Below, in pieces: positions 24,774 to 33,230 of a DNA stretch of 38,657 nucleotides. The stretch spans positions 1-38,657 of the forward strand of contig JACPBN010000041.1 of assembly GCA_016180275.1 (NCBI GenBank), in the 5' to 3' direction. Under the pieces are notes generated by a model that saw nothing but the letters and a program-made list of their open reading frames with translations, ran no database searches and was not told where the DNA came from. Each line of letters opens with the position of its first letter. Positions within the stretch are counted from its first letter, which is position 1. Position numbers and translations under genes: made by a program. The DNA comes from Candidatus Woesearchaeota archaeon. GTDB taxonomy: Archaea; Nanobdellota; Nanobdellia; Woesearchaeales; UBA10200.

Positions 24774-24991
24774 TATTTATCAAATAACATCTTTAGTATT
24801 TTTTCAACCTTATTTGTAAATAGTAAATACAGCCCTAACAAAAATAACACAAAACCCCAGAATGTTTTAGATTTGGAGGTAGAATACAGCATCATGATTA
24901 TGCCATTGTACATTATGATAGCTGCTAATAGACAGACAACTGCGATTATTATAGAGAATAGTTTTTTCTGTTTTTTTGTATTTTTTGACAT
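24773..24991 (-). CDS. Small two-helix membrane protein
   Basis: The 72-residue protein has a basic N-terminus (SKNTKKQKK), a hydrophobic helix (LFSIIIAVVCLLAAIIMY), a short polar loop and a second hydrophobic segment (FWGFVLFLLGLYLLF), ending in a basic amphipathic tail. No family is recognised. It is translationally coupled with the ATP-grasp gene by a TAATG overlap, so it could anchor or accompany that protein at the membrane. This role is inferred only from position. Confidence 0.6.
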   Translation of the reverse strand: MSKNTKKQKKLFSIIIAVVCLLAAIIMYNGIIMMLYSTSKSKTFWGFVLFLLGLYLLFTNKVEKILKMLFDK

Positions 24992-25051
24992 TTTAATAAG
25001 ATCCCATAATAAGATAGATATAGTTTTAATGTATCAGCTTATATTTGTTTC

Positions 25052-25252
25052 TTAAAGAATAAGTCTTTTTTTGAGATAACCATAATATTCAGCTTCAGTA
25101 ACACCTTTCACATTTCCAGATTTTACATCTGCTATCCTTTTTTTGACAATTGAATCCTCATCAGAGAGTATTTCATCTACATCATTAATCAAAAGCTCTA
25201 CATCTGTCAATAATTTGCTAAATTTTTGTTTTGGTAAAGTTACTGTTTCCAC
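25052..25252 (-). CDS. Orphan RelB-like antitoxin candidate
   Basis: The 66-residue protein starts at GTG 25252. METVTLPKQKFSKLLTDVE parallels METVLLRKDALNDLLK of the antitoxin at 26662-26802, and a charged helix and a basic C-terminal KKRLIL follow. No toxin frame is adjacent: downstream is the small membrane gene and upstream is pta. It could be a solitary antitoxin, a cross-acting relative of the nearby pair, or a small regulator. The call rests on the paralogous N-terminus. Confidence 0.5.
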   Translation of the reverse strand: METVTLPKQKFSKLLTDVELLINDVDEILSDEDSIVKKRIADVKSGNVKGVTEAEYYGYLKKRLIL

Positions 25253-25301
25253 GGTAAGTATAAATAAAGTGAGAGATTATATATAATTTACGGTTTTTAA
25301 C

Positions 25302-26282
25302 TCACAGATTCGCCTGGAACGCAGCTGTTGCTATGACATTAAGTATCTCGTCTGCGTTATATCCGCGTCCTCCATTTGTGACTGGCTTGTCCATGCCCCA
25401 TGCAAAGCTTCCAAAAATTTCTATTTTTGCAAGCTGATGTAATAGATGACAGGATATATTTGCAGAGAAGATATCTGGGAAAATCAAGACATTGGCATCT
25501 CCCTGTATTACGCTTCCTGGGCATTTTCTTTTTGCTGAATTAAGGCTGATAGCTGCATCTGCCTGCATCTCACCATCAATAATTAACTCAGGCCTTTTCT
25601 TTTTTACAATAGCAAGCGCTTCCCTTATAGGCTGCAAACATGGATGCTCGCCAGAGCCTTTTGTCGAGTGCGAAAGCAAGGCAACTTTTGGAGTAAATCC
25701 CAATGACTGTGCGCATTCTGCTGCATTCATTGCTATCTGCGCAAGCTCTTCTACGCTAGGCTTAATGCTAAAATCTGTGTCACTCAAGAATATAACCCTA
25801 TCGCCCATCACTATTGCGCTGACACCAGATGCACATACAACATCCTTTCTTTTTCCAATTACCTGAAAAGCAGGCTTCATAAATTCTGCTGTTGTAAACT
25901 TACAGCCGCCAACAACTGCATCTGCCTTACCTAACCTAACATATAACGTACCAAAATAATTTGGATTTTGCATTAATCGTTGGGCTTCTTCCAATCCAAG
26001 ACCTTTGGCTTTTCTTAATTCATATAGCTGTTTAGCATATTTTGAATTTAAGTCATCAAATTTTTTGTAATCAAGAATTTCTATGCCATCCAAAGAAATT
26101 TGCTTATCCTTTGCAATATTTTTTATTATCCTTTCATCTCCCAACAATATGGGTTTTGCTAACTTCTGCGCAACTGCCTTTGAAGCTGCCTCTATTATGC
26201 GATCATCCTCTCCTTCTACAAGCAAGACTCGCTTTAAGTGCTTTCTTGCGCGTTCTTTGATAAGATTTACTAGGTCAACCAT
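25302..26282 (-). CDS. pta: Phosphate acetyltransferase
   Basis: Phosphotransacetylase interconverts acetyl-CoA and acetyl phosphate. The protein of 326 residues has KRVLLVEGEDDRIIEAA at the N-terminus, KADAVVGGCKFTTAEFMKPAFQVIG, an IFLSDTDFSIKPS segment, KVALLSHSTKGSGEHP, DGEMQADAAISLNSAKRKCPGS and GDANVLIFPDIFSANI, the conserved C-terminal core. It is of normal single-domain size with no visible loss of active-site residues. It lies between two antitoxin-type genes on the minus strand. Partner enzymes for acetate metabolism, acetate kinase or an ADP-forming acetyl-CoA synthetase, are not in the window. Confidence 0.9.
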   Translation of the reverse strand: MVDLVNLIKERARKHLKRVLLVEGEDDRIIEAASKAVAQKLAKPILLGDERIIKNIAKDKQISLDGIEILDYKKFDDLNSKYAKQLYELRKAKGLGLEEAQRLMQNPNYFGTLYVRLGKADAVVGGCKFTTAEFMKPAFQVIGKRKDVVCASGVSAIVMGDRVIFLSDTDFSIKPSVEELAQIAMNAAECAQSLGFTPKVALLSHSTKGSGEHPCLQPIREALAIVKKKRPELIIDGEMQADAAISLNSAKRKCPGSVIQGDANVLIFPDIFSANISCHLLHQLAKIEIFGSFAWGMDKPVTNGGRGYNADEILNVIATAAFQANL

Positions 26283-26301
26283 TTTGATTGGAATTATTGT
26301 C

Positions 26302-26350
26302 TTTAAGTTATAATATTATTTAAGTTGTATTTTTATATTTAAGTTATAAT
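26302..26350 (-). promoter_or_regulatory. Three direct repeats upstream of pta
   Basis: TTTAAGTTATAAT (26302-26314), TTTAAGTTGTAT (26319-26330) and TTTAAGTTATAAT (26338-26350) are spaced 17 and 19 bases apart, 20-68 bases before the pta start. Regular spacing suggests regulator sites or overlapping TATA-like elements. Seen directly; function inferred. Confidence 0.4.
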
Positions 26351-26404
26351 GCAAGAATATTGTTATCGTTTATATAGTTTTTTGATTATTCTGATTTAAG
26401 GCAA

Positions 26405-26656
26405 TTATCTGTATTTATGATCAAATACAATTTTTTCCAGATAAAGCTCTAACGTATCTTCATCATAAGAATAAATTACACGCAATTTTCCTATCCTGAT
26501 TCTGCAGCTGCCTCTCAGCTCATATTGCAGATGTTTGTATCTTTCAGGATTTAAAGCTACTTCCTCAAATTTTGACTTAATTCTTCTCTGCTCTACTATC
26601 TCTACTTTTTTAAAATCTTTCTCAAATTCCTTAGTTGGCAGAATTTTATAAGGCAT
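26405..26656 (-). CDS. RelE/ParE-type toxin
   Basis: The 83-residue protein has a basic helix (EFEKDFKKVEIVEQRRIKSKFEEV), then ERYKHLQYELRGSCRIRIGKLRVIYSYDED and a final KIVFDHKYR, the strand pattern of RelE/ParE toxins with a basic RIRIGKLRVIY core. RelE relatives cleave mRNA on the ribosome; ParE relatives poison gyrase. ATG 26656 is used here; a TTG at 26668 would overlap the antitoxin. The terminal H-K-Y-R carries residues often important in the family. It is paired with the small upstream gene. Confidence 0.8.
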   Translation of the reverse strand: MPYKILPTKEFEKDFKKVEIVEQRRIKSKFEEVALNPERYKHLQYELRGSCRIRIGKLRVIYSYDEDTLELYLEKIVFDHKYR

Positions 26657-26661
26657 CCCAA

Positions 26662-26802
26662 TCAGCAAACTCTCTGTTTTTTATCAGAAGCCATAAACTG
26701 TTGATCACTCATCAGCTCAATAGATTCAACAATAGCATCAAACTCTTCTTTAACCTTAAGTAAATCGTTCAATGCATCTTTTCTTAGTAGCACGGTTTCC
26801 AT
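26662..26802 (-). CDS. RelB-like antitoxin (46 aa), partner of the RelE-type toxin
   Basis: The frame begins at ATG 26802 and ends TGA at 26662, five bases before the toxin ATG. The product is acidic and helical (METVLLRKDALNDLLKVKEE, then EFDAIVESIELMSDQQ) with a short tail ending KKQRVC. Its N-terminus resembles the orphan protein at 25052-25252. Position directly before a RelE-type gene makes it the likely antitoxin. The frame is below common length cut-offs, so it could be overlooked. Confidence 0.65.
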   Translation of the reverse strand: METVLLRKDALNDLLKVKEEFDAIVESIELMSDQQFMASDKKQRVC

Positions 26803-26848
26803 TGCATATCACTTTTACTATGAGAGCACACAGATATATAAATGTTGC

Positions 26849-28303
26849 TTAAATCTTTCTAACAATGCCATTTTTCACATCCATTTCAATTTTATCTCCC
26901 GTCTTTAGTATCTTGGTTGCAACTTTCGTTCCGACAATACATGGTATGCCTAATTCCCTTGAAACAATCGCTGCATGGCTGGTCAATCCGCCTTCATCTG
27001 TGATAATTGCAGCAGCCTTTCTCATTGCAAATATATAATCAGGAGAGGTCATCGGTGCAACAAGTATTTCGCCTTTTTGCAGCTTGTGGATGTCTGCCGG
27101 AGTAAATAAGATTTTAACAACACCAACAAATTTATCTTTATTTTTATCTTTATTTGCTTTAATATTACCAATACTTACAACAACACCTTTAATTGTTTTA
27201 GCATCAGGCTTAACTTTAACTTCATATTGTTTTATTAATTTAAAAGATTGCAGCGAATTTAAATATTCCAGCTTGCCGTCTGCGTAATAATAGAGGGTAA
27301 ATGCTTTTTTCCTGTCAGCAACCTCTGTTCTCTTGTCATCTGCCAATAATTTTCTGATCTCTGCCAGAGTATAAAATTCTAAGTCATCAAAAGAAACCAG
27401 CTTGACAGCACTAACCTGCTTTAATATCTGCGAAATGATGTGATTTGCAATATAGATATACCTCTTCCTTAAGTCCTGCCACCATATAGAGAAAGCTAAT
27501 CTTTCTGAGATAGATGAGAGTTCTTTAGGGAGATTATATTTTTTAATTATTTCTTTTCTTGCTGCAATAATTTTATAAGGATATGAATTTATTTCAGTTA
27601 GTTTTTTTCTTGCACCACTAATTGATATTTTTTCTAACTCCTCATTGAAATAATCTTTGTCCAAAACAACTGCTCCGTTATAGCTATTTTTGAGCCAATA
27701 ATAGTTTTCCTGATGGATTTGCAAAGCCTTTTCCTTTTTTATCTTGTTCTTAATCAGCTTTACCTTGAGAAAATCAATCTCTTCTTTCTGGAAAAAAGAA
27801 AGCCTATCAGGAGCAGAAAGCTTTTCAACAATCTCATGCTTGTTAAGATCAAGCTCTTTAAGTTTTCTAGTCAATAGCTGCTCGCCACCCCAATTACCAA
27901 GCTCTGCTATATAGCTGTATGTCCAGAAAAGGTAGTATGCACTGTTCCATGAATCAAACAATTTCAGAAAGTCTTTTTCACGCAGAGAAGTGAATTTTTT
28001 GGTGTTAACAGTGTTTTCAAAATAGAGTATCTGCTTAACCTGCCTGAGGAATAGCTTATAATTTTGCCTGAATCTTTTTGTATCTAATATCTCGTTTTTA
28101 AATATCTGTTCACCAGCATCATACAAATTATTATAATCACAGATAACAAGCACCTTGCCATTGGAGACATAAGTCAGTACATCTGGCCAGCCTGTCTTAA
28201 AAGTTTTCAATGTGCTATCTAAGCCATGCATCCATGGATCTGTGTAAATTATCTTTGCGTCTATCGGTCCCCATCTGAATAGTTTTTGGTTTGGGTTGAT
28301 CAT
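26849..28303 (-). CDS. PEP-utiliser phosphohistidine swivel protein, paralogue 1
   Basis: The C-terminal ~110 residues are the mobile phosphohistidine domain of the PEP synthase family: KGEILVAPMTSPDYIFAM, then DEGGLTSHAAIVSRELGIPC with the phospho-accepting His443. The N-terminal ~365 residues are helical and unlike PEP synthase, with two features shared by its paralogues: YYWLKNSY (201-208) and WWQDLRK (274-280). No ATP-grasp domain and no PEP-binding barrel are present. A Lys/Asn/Asp-rich insert (383-391) sits inside the first strand pair of the swivel domain. The expected role is to carry a phosphate from an ATP-grasp protein to an acceptor bound by the helical part. It ends 66 bases past paralogue 2. 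Confidence 0.8.
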   Translation of the reverse strand: MINPNQKLFRWGPIDAKIIYTDPWMHGLDSTLKTFKTGWPDVLTYVSNGKVLVICDYNNLYDAGEQIFKNEILDTKRFRQNYKLFLRQVKQILYFENTVNTKKFTSLREKDFLKLFDSWNSAYYLFWTYSYIAELGNWGGEQLLTRKLKELDLNKHEIVEKLSAPDRLSFFQKEEIDFLKVKLIKNKIKKEKALQIHQENYYWLKNSYNGAVVLDKDYFNEELEKISISGARKKLTEINSYPYKIIAARKEIIKKYNLPKELSSISERLAFSIWWQDLRKRYIYIANHIISQILKQVSAVKLVSFDDLEFYTLAEIRKLLADDKRTEVADRKKAFTLYYYADGKLEYLNSLQSFKLIKQYEVKVKPDAKTIKGVVVSIGNIKANKDKNKDKFVGVVKILFTPADIHKLQKGEILVAPMTSPDYIFAMRKAAAIITDEGGLTSHAAIVSRELGIPCIVGTKVATKILKTGDKIEMDVKNGIVRKI

Positions 28304-28367
28304 AGTAATTCTTAATTCACTTTTGTTATAATATCTAGTTATTATATTTAAGAGGGATTATTTATAT

Positions 28368-30002
28368 TTATTTCTCCAATATTCTCACAACACAATGATT
28401 GCCATTTATCTCAACAATCATACCATCTTTTAACATTTTAGTTGCAATCTTAGTGCCAACGATGCAAGGCAATTTAAATTCCCTGCAGATAACTGCTGCA
28501 TGGCTTGTGATGCCGCCTTCATCTGTAATGACTGCTGCAGCTTTTTTCATCAATGGAACAAAATCTGGCCTTGTCATGCTTGTGACCAAGATTTCTCCTT
28601 TCTCAAATCTTGCATTGCTTGGATTAAAGACCACACGCACTTTTCCAGTTACATTGCCATAAGAAGCAGTTGTGCCGCGGATGTCTTTTACTTCAGTTTC
28701 CAGGTTTTTTTCCAGTATCTTCCTGCAAACATTCTTAAATTCCTTGCCAATATATATTTGTTCATAGCCGCATTTATCAAGATAATACGCGCAACCCTTT
28801 AATCTAAGAGCAATATTACCAAAGATTTCTTTGACACCCTTATTCTCTTTCTCTTGCTTAGAACTCTCAAAGCTGCATAAGGCTTCCAGTTCAGGAAGCA
28901 GGGTAAACTGGAGCTGGTCTAATTTTATCTTTTTGCCAAATTTTGCGCTTAATAACTCAGCAAATTTAGCTAGAAATATATTGATATAGTGGTTTGCGAC
29001 AAGATTTGCTTTTTTGCGCTGGTCTGCCCACCATGAGACTTTAGAGATAAGCTCTAGTCTTATAATATCTGGCTTTGAAAGATTCATTCCTGCTAAAGCC
29101 TGCTGCTTTTTCTTTTTCAGCAGCTCTTCGTAATTTTGAAGCTCAGAGATTTTTTGTGTTAGTTCAGTTGATGATAAATTAGATATCTCATGCTTTATAT
29201 CTTCCAAGAATTGATCGCAGGAGATTGGCAGAGTATATTTATAATTATTTCTTATCCAGAAAAATTCCTTTTGATGCGAAAGAATTGCTTCTTTAATATC
29301 TGCATGCAGTTTATCATAATTTTTAGGCGCTTTTTTGGCCTCATTGATTTCTTTATTTTGAATAAGCTTCAACCCAATCTTTAATTCACTAAGCTGTTCC
29401 TCGCCTAGAAAAGGAAGCTTAAGCGGAGAGGTCAATACAGTGATATTTTTTGCCTGCTCTTTTGTGAGCTTATTGCTGATCTCTTTGATGATGTTATCAC
29501 CATAAACCACAAAGTAATCGCTTATCAATGCTGTTGCATATTCCTCAACATAAGCTGAATTAAATTTCTTATAAAGCTCTAATAATCTAGAGAGGTTTAG
29601 CTCATCTGCCTCTTTGGATAATTTCAACTCAATCTGTTCAGTAAGATCATAGAAATTCTTTCTTGCAACAAGCCATGCATAGAATACTTTTTCCAACTCT
29701 TTAGGATTTTCTTCATAATATTTTCCTTCAGTAAGATAACATTCTTCATCTATAGCCCAGGTGCTTTCATCACCTTTTTTCTTGAAGAATGTAACACATA
29801 CTGTAAGTCCATGGCCTTTTGAAAGCTCTTCTAATCTAAGATTGAATGCCTGCATCAATGGCCAGTTATGGTGCAATGTATTTGCGCTGCATTGCATGAA
29901 AAATTTTATTTTGGATAGGTCGTACATAGGCAATGGTTTAGAAGATGAGTTTTTTAATGTTTCGCAGAAAAAAACGAGTAAGAAATACAATATCGTTTCC
30001 AC
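28368..30002 (-). CDS. PEP-utiliser phosphohistidine swivel protein, paralogue 2
   Basis: This is the longest of the set (544 residues). The swivel domain occupies about 440-544 with DEGGITSHAAVICREFKLPC and His501. The helical part shows FFWIRNNY (247-254) and SWWADQRK (323-330), and an N-terminal alpha/beta stretch including GHGLTVCVTFFKKKGDEST. The start is uncertain: GTG 30002 adds a hydrophobic 16-residue leader, whereas ATG 29927 gives MYDLSKIKF, which lines up better with a folded domain; neither has a clear ribosome site. It is divergent from the Fic gene with 40 bases between. Function as for paralogue 1, with its own acceptor specificity presumed. Confidence 0.8.
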   Translation of the reverse strand: METILYFLLVFFCETLKNSSSKPLPMYDLSKIKFFMQCSANTLHHNWPLMQAFNLRLEELSKGHGLTVCVTFFKKKGDESTWAIDEECYLTEGKYYEENPKELEKVFYAWLVARKNFYDLTEQIELKLSKEADELNLSRLLELYKKFNSAYVEEYATALISDYFVVYGDNIIKEISNKLTKEQAKNITVLTSPLKLPFLGEEQLSELKIGLKLIQNKEINEAKKAPKNYDKLHADIKEAILSHQKEFFWIRNNYKYTLPISCDQFLEDIKHEISNLSSTELTQKISELQNYEELLKKKKQQALAGMNLSKPDIIRLELISKVSWWADQRKKANLVANHYINIFLAKFAELLSAKFGKKIKLDQLQFTLLPELEALCSFESSKQEKENKGVKEIFGNIALRLKGCAYYLDKCGYEQIYIGKEFKNVCRKILEKNLETEVKDIRGTTASYGNVTGKVRVVFNPSNARFEKGEILVTSMTRPDFVPLMKKAAAVITDEGGITSHAAVICREFKLPCIVGTKIATKMLKDGMIVEINGNHCVVRILEK

Positions 30003-30042
30003 TTACAAATGAAAATCAAAATGTAATGGGAAAATTATACTG

Positions 30043-31059
30043 TTGAAGATTAAATGCCATAAAAATAGACTTACCCTCTATTTTGAGAAATTGGCTTATT
30101 ACTATCTGCGAGCATCGCAGAAAAAAGGAAGTAAAACAATCGTAAAAGATATCGCTTACTTAGGCAGCAATATAAAAGATGTTAAGGATGCACTAGAAAA
30201 GCTGCCAAAGTACAAAGAACAGATAAGAAAAGCATATACCTTAATGAATATTGCTTTAGAATCAAATTTATACATTGAAAAGATTCGCGATGCAAAGATA
30301 AAAAAATATGATTACCTCGGTTATGATTTATTGGTAGAGATTGAGGCATGCAAACTTCATTATAATACTGTTTTTAGTAAGATGCATGAGCTTACCAAGC
30401 AGGAGATATTCAAAAATTTCATTATAGAATTTGCATATAATACTGCTTCAATAGAAGGCAATACAATAAAGCTAATTGAAGCAAGAAATTTGCTGCAAGA
30501 AGGCTTTACTCCAAAAAATAAAACGCTTAGAGAAATCTATGATTTACAGAATACTGAAACTGTATTTAATAGTCTGTTTACTTCTAAAGAGGATATTAAC
30601 CATGAGTTAATAATAGATATCCACACAGGATTATTGAAGAATATAGACAGCAGAATAGGATACAGGACAGAAGATGTGAGAGTCTTTAAGTCAAGATTTG
30701 ATTCAAGCCCTGCACAATATGTAAAGACAGACATGAGTATATTGCTTAAATGGTACAATGAAAACAAACATAGCTTGCATCCTTTAGCTCTTGCTATTGT
30801 TTTCCACCATAAATTTGAGAAAATACACCCATTCATGGATGGCAACGGAAGAACAGGCAGAATGCTGCTAAACTACATCCTTCTCAGAAATAATTATCCT
30901 CCGCTTATAATTCATGCAAAAAAAAGGAAAGAGTATTTGGATGCGCTTGACGAAGCAGATGATAGCAAGCTCACAAGCTTCAGTAAAAAGGAATACACCA
31001 AAGTATTAGAATTTGCTGCAAATGAAATGATTGATGGCTATTGGGGCATATTTCTATAA
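30043..31059 (+). CDS. Fic-domain protein (class II, self-inhibited type)
   Basis: Fic proteins transfer AMP or another nucleotide part onto target hydroxyls. The catalytic motif HPFMDGNGRTGR lies at 262-273 with His262. The inhibitory helix carries TASIEGN (134-140), the S/T-xxx-E-G/N motif, placed N-terminal to the core, which defines class II. The first ~45 residues (HKNRLTLYFEKLAYYYLRAS... IAYLG) form a small beta-rich module frequent in archaeal Fic proteins. TTG 30043 is the only start in frame. The gene runs opposite to its neighbours, inside the swivel-protein cluster. Targets are unknown. All motif residues are intact. Confidence 0.87.
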   Translation: MKIKCHKNRLTLYFEKLAYYYLRASQKKGSKTIVKDIAYLGSNIKDVKDALEKLPKYKEQIRKAYTLMNIALESNLYIEKIRDAKIKKYDYLGYDLLVEIEACKLHYNTVFSKMHELTKQEIFKNFIIEFAYNTASIEGNTIKLIEARNLLQEGFTPKNKTLREIYDLQNTETVFNSLFTSKEDINHELIIDIHTGLLKNIDSRIGYRTEDVRVFKSRFDSSPAQYVKTDMSILLKWYNENKHSLHPLALAIVFHHKFEKIHPFMDGNGRTGRMLLNYILLRNNYPPLIIHAKKRKEYLDALDEADDSKLTSFSKKEYTKVLEFAANEMIDGYWGIFL

Positions 31060-31106
31060 TTACCCTTTATTTTTAGAAATTGAATTTAGAGGGTAAGAAA
31101 TATCAC

Positions 31107-32486
31107 TTACTTCTTTTCATGCGAATGTGCTGTAGAATGATGATACGCATCATGTTTTTCATGTCCACCATGAAGATGACCTGCAACTCTATTTTCAGCT
31201 ATTTTATCTTCACTTACTTTTTCACTAACTGCTTTCATTGACTCTCCTGTATGCGCCAATGGCTTAGCCGGCCATCCTGAAACAATCGTATCATTTGGCA
31301 CTGGCCTGTCAACAAAACTCCATGACCCGACTATTGCATGCTTGCCAATAACCAAGCGCTCTTCCTGTCCAGTTGCTTTGTTTGTATAATGGCATTGTAT
31401 CATTGCATTTTCTTTTATAATTGCGCCTTCGCCTATTACTGGCCTTCCTAACGAGGATTTGTTATTGATAAAATCATGTCCGCCGATAAACGAGCCTGTT
31501 TTCAGAACTGCATTATCTTCAATGGTTATTAAGTCTGGGTTTATGTGATCAATATATGCAAACTGCTCTATTCTTACATTTCTGCCGATTTTTGCGCCTG
31601 TCAATCTTAACATTAGATTTTTCAATCCGCATGCAGGAAAGAAAGCAGTAAATTCAACCCAGGCAGCTGTAATCCAAATTTTCAGTGTATTGCGCATCCT
31701 AAACCATTCATTGCCTGCATTTCCGCGCTTGCCTTTGTAAGTGATGTTTAGTGAAGGAATTGTTTTGTCTTTCAGGAATTTCTTAGTCATCTCTTTTTGC
31801 TCGCGATAGTAGGCAGCAGTATCTGTCCTGTCAATAGTATTCCATCCCGCATCTACAATTTTAATCAATCGCATTGGACGCGAACCAACAAAACCAAGCT
31901 CTGGAACATCTTTGTCAACATAAGTTGCTGTGCCAATGATTGCATTATCTCCAACAGTAACGCCTGGCTCAAAGTCTGCAATGCTCGCAACTAAAACATC
32001 TTTGCCGATCTTTACTCTGCCTAATTTCAGGATTCTTTTTCCATCAATTGTTTTATGGCTTGTCTGATTCAATCTATTAATGCTTGCATACCTGTTTTTG
32101 TCAAAATAGTTGACTTTATTCTCTTCTTTGTATGGCTCTCTGAGCATGTGCGCAAATATTTGTGTATAGCCGCCGATTAAAGTATTATCACCTACCTCAA
32201 CCAAGTCTGGATAGCGATAATCAAAGAGAACATCCATCGGCAGGCAGATTTCTTTGCCTAATTTTACGCCAATCATCCGATAGAGAGAGTTTTTAATCTT
32301 GCAAGGCGGAACTTTTCCTAGGATCCTGTTTAACATCCAATTAAAGTAATATCTCAATGCGCTTCTTGGATAAACCTGGCTGTCTGTTACACCCGGATCC
32401 AATTCAATCTCAATAGATTTCTGCTCTGGATTTGCAAGGAATTCTTTTATGCGCTGTTTTGCTTCTTTTGCGTTCATTTTTAGCAT
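31107..32486 (-). CDS. Double left-handed beta-helix acyltransferase with His-rich tail
   Basis: Two hexapeptide-repeat domains are visible. The first (about 70-215) has LFDYRYPDLVEVGDNTLIGG and VGDNAIIGTATYVDKDVP; the second (about 290-420) has AKIGRNVRIEQFAYIDHINP, a SFIGGHDF turn and VIGEGAIIKENAMIQ, ending SGWPAKPL, the usual cap. Such proteins move acetyl or other acyl groups onto sugars, amino acids or peptides; a duplicated form is known in the C-terminal part of some NRPS-like proteins. The tail (about 436-459) is very rich in His with Gly, Lys and Glu and may bind metal. It begins at ATG 32486 or ATG 32477. It lies downstream of the small winged-helix gene by 17 bases. Confidence 0.78.
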   Translation of the reverse strand: MLKMNAKEAKQRIKEFLANPEQKSIEIELDPGVTDSQVYPRSALRYYFNWMLNRILGKVPPCKIKNSLYRMIGVKLGKEICLPMDVLFDYRYPDLVEVGDNTLIGGYTQIFAHMLREPYKEENKVNYFDKNRYASINRLNQTSHKTIDGKRILKLGRVKIGKDVLVASIADFEPGVTVGDNAIIGTATYVDKDVPELGFVGSRPMRLIKIVDAGWNTIDRTDTAAYYREQKEMTKKFLKDKTIPSLNITYKGKRGNAGNEWFRMRNTLKIWITAAWVEFTAFFPACGLKNLMLRLTGAKIGRNVRIEQFAYIDHINPDLITIEDNAVLKTGSFIGGHDFINNKSSLGRPVIGEGAIIKENAMIQCHYTNKATGQEERLVIGKHAIVGSWSFVDRPVPNDTIVSGWPAKPLAHTGESMKAVSEKVSEDKIAENRVAGHLHGGHEKHDAYHHSTAHSHEKK

Positions 32487-32503
32487 TGAAATGTAACATT
32501 ATT

Positions 32504-32776
32504 TTAATTATTTTCTATTTCATTTATCTCTTTTAATTTTTCACTGTTTAAGCTGCAGTGTTGTTCTCCTGTTGATTTTTTGTTAATCAATATACCTTTA
32601 TTGAATAAGTCATCAATTGCTTCTTCTACTATTTTTTCACCCCTTAGATGCCTTGGAACACAATTTTTTAGATGGATTGTTTCTGTATGCGCTCCGCCAT
32701 ATTTTTTCTTGTTTTTCAGCATTCTAATCATTTTTTTCTGGATAGCATGCATTTCATTAACATCAATTTTTGCCAT
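32504..32776 (-). CDS. Small winged-helix-like protein, module copy A
   Basis: The 90-residue protein is basic in the N-terminal half (MIRMLKNKKKYGG) and ends with VEEAIDDLFNKGILINKKSTGEQHCSLN, a helix and wing-like hairpin. The same pattern occurs in the protein at 34733-35002 (EQVSINL). Both lie divergent from a larger winged-helix gene about 110 bases away. A CTTTATATAA box on the minus strand (32801-32810) sits about 25-34 bases before ATG 32776, so the transcript is probably leaderless. DNA-binding is inferred; the partner gene suggests a two-protein regulatory unit. Confidence 0.6.
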   Translation of the reverse strand: MAKIDVNEMHAIQKKMIRMLKNKKKYGGAHTETIHLKNCVPRHLRGEKIVEEAIDDLFNKGILINKKSTGEQHCSLNSEKLKEINEIENN

Positions 32777-32887
32777 ACTTAATACAATTAAATAATTCCC
32801 TTATATAAAGATATGTTGCATAAATGTAATATATGTGTTGCAGAATAGAAACATTTAAATAGTAATTAGTCTTTAATCGGTTAAGTG
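32777..32887. promoter_or_regulatory. Divergent promoter, module copy A
   Basis: The minus-strand TATA box is at 32801-32810 and the plus-strand box ATTTAAATA at 32853-32861; each is about 25-35 bases from its ATG. Between them ATATGTTGCA (32811-32820) recurs as ATATGTGTTGCA (32831-32842), a possible shared operator. Confidence 0.5.
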
Positions 32888-33226
32888 ATGCACATGAGCT
32901 TTCAAGATGAAAATACATTGTTTAGGACATTATTTGGAGATACGCCTAAGATAAGAGTCTTAGAATACTTATTAGAAGGACGTGAATTAGATCATTCTAT
33001 AGGGGACATAGCAGAAGGCGCAGGCATCAACCGAGTAACATTATTTAGAATGTGGAATGAGATGATAAAATCACAGATTATAGCTCATACAAGAGATATA
33101 GGCAATGCTAAATTATATAAGATTAATGCAACTAACCCATATGTTAAAATCTTAATTGAAGTCTTTGATAGGATAATAAATGTTGATTTTCAAGAAGAAA
33201 GAATCAAAAAGAAAGTTCTAGTATAG
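32888..33226 (+). CDS. Winged-helix regulator, module copy A
   Basis: The protein of 112 residues reads KIRVLEYLLEGRELDHSIGDIAEGAGINRVTLFRMWNEMIKS, a helix-turn-helix with recognition helix, followed by a GNAKLYKINATNP wing and a C-terminal helix. It is related to the protein at 35114-35443 (same EYLL/DFLV-helix, AGIN/AEIS-turn, LYKINATNP/LYTLNAESP wing). ATG 32888 is used; GTG 32885 is adjacent. The TATA box is 27-35 bases upstream. It probably binds the shared divergent promoter. Ligand unknown. Confidence 0.75.
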   Translation: MHMSFQDENTLFRTLFGDTPKIRVLEYLLEGRELDHSIGDIAEGAGINRVTLFRMWNEMIKSQIIAHTRDIGNAKLYKINATNPYVKILIEVFDRIINVDFQEERIKKKVLV

Positions 33227-33230
33227 GTAT

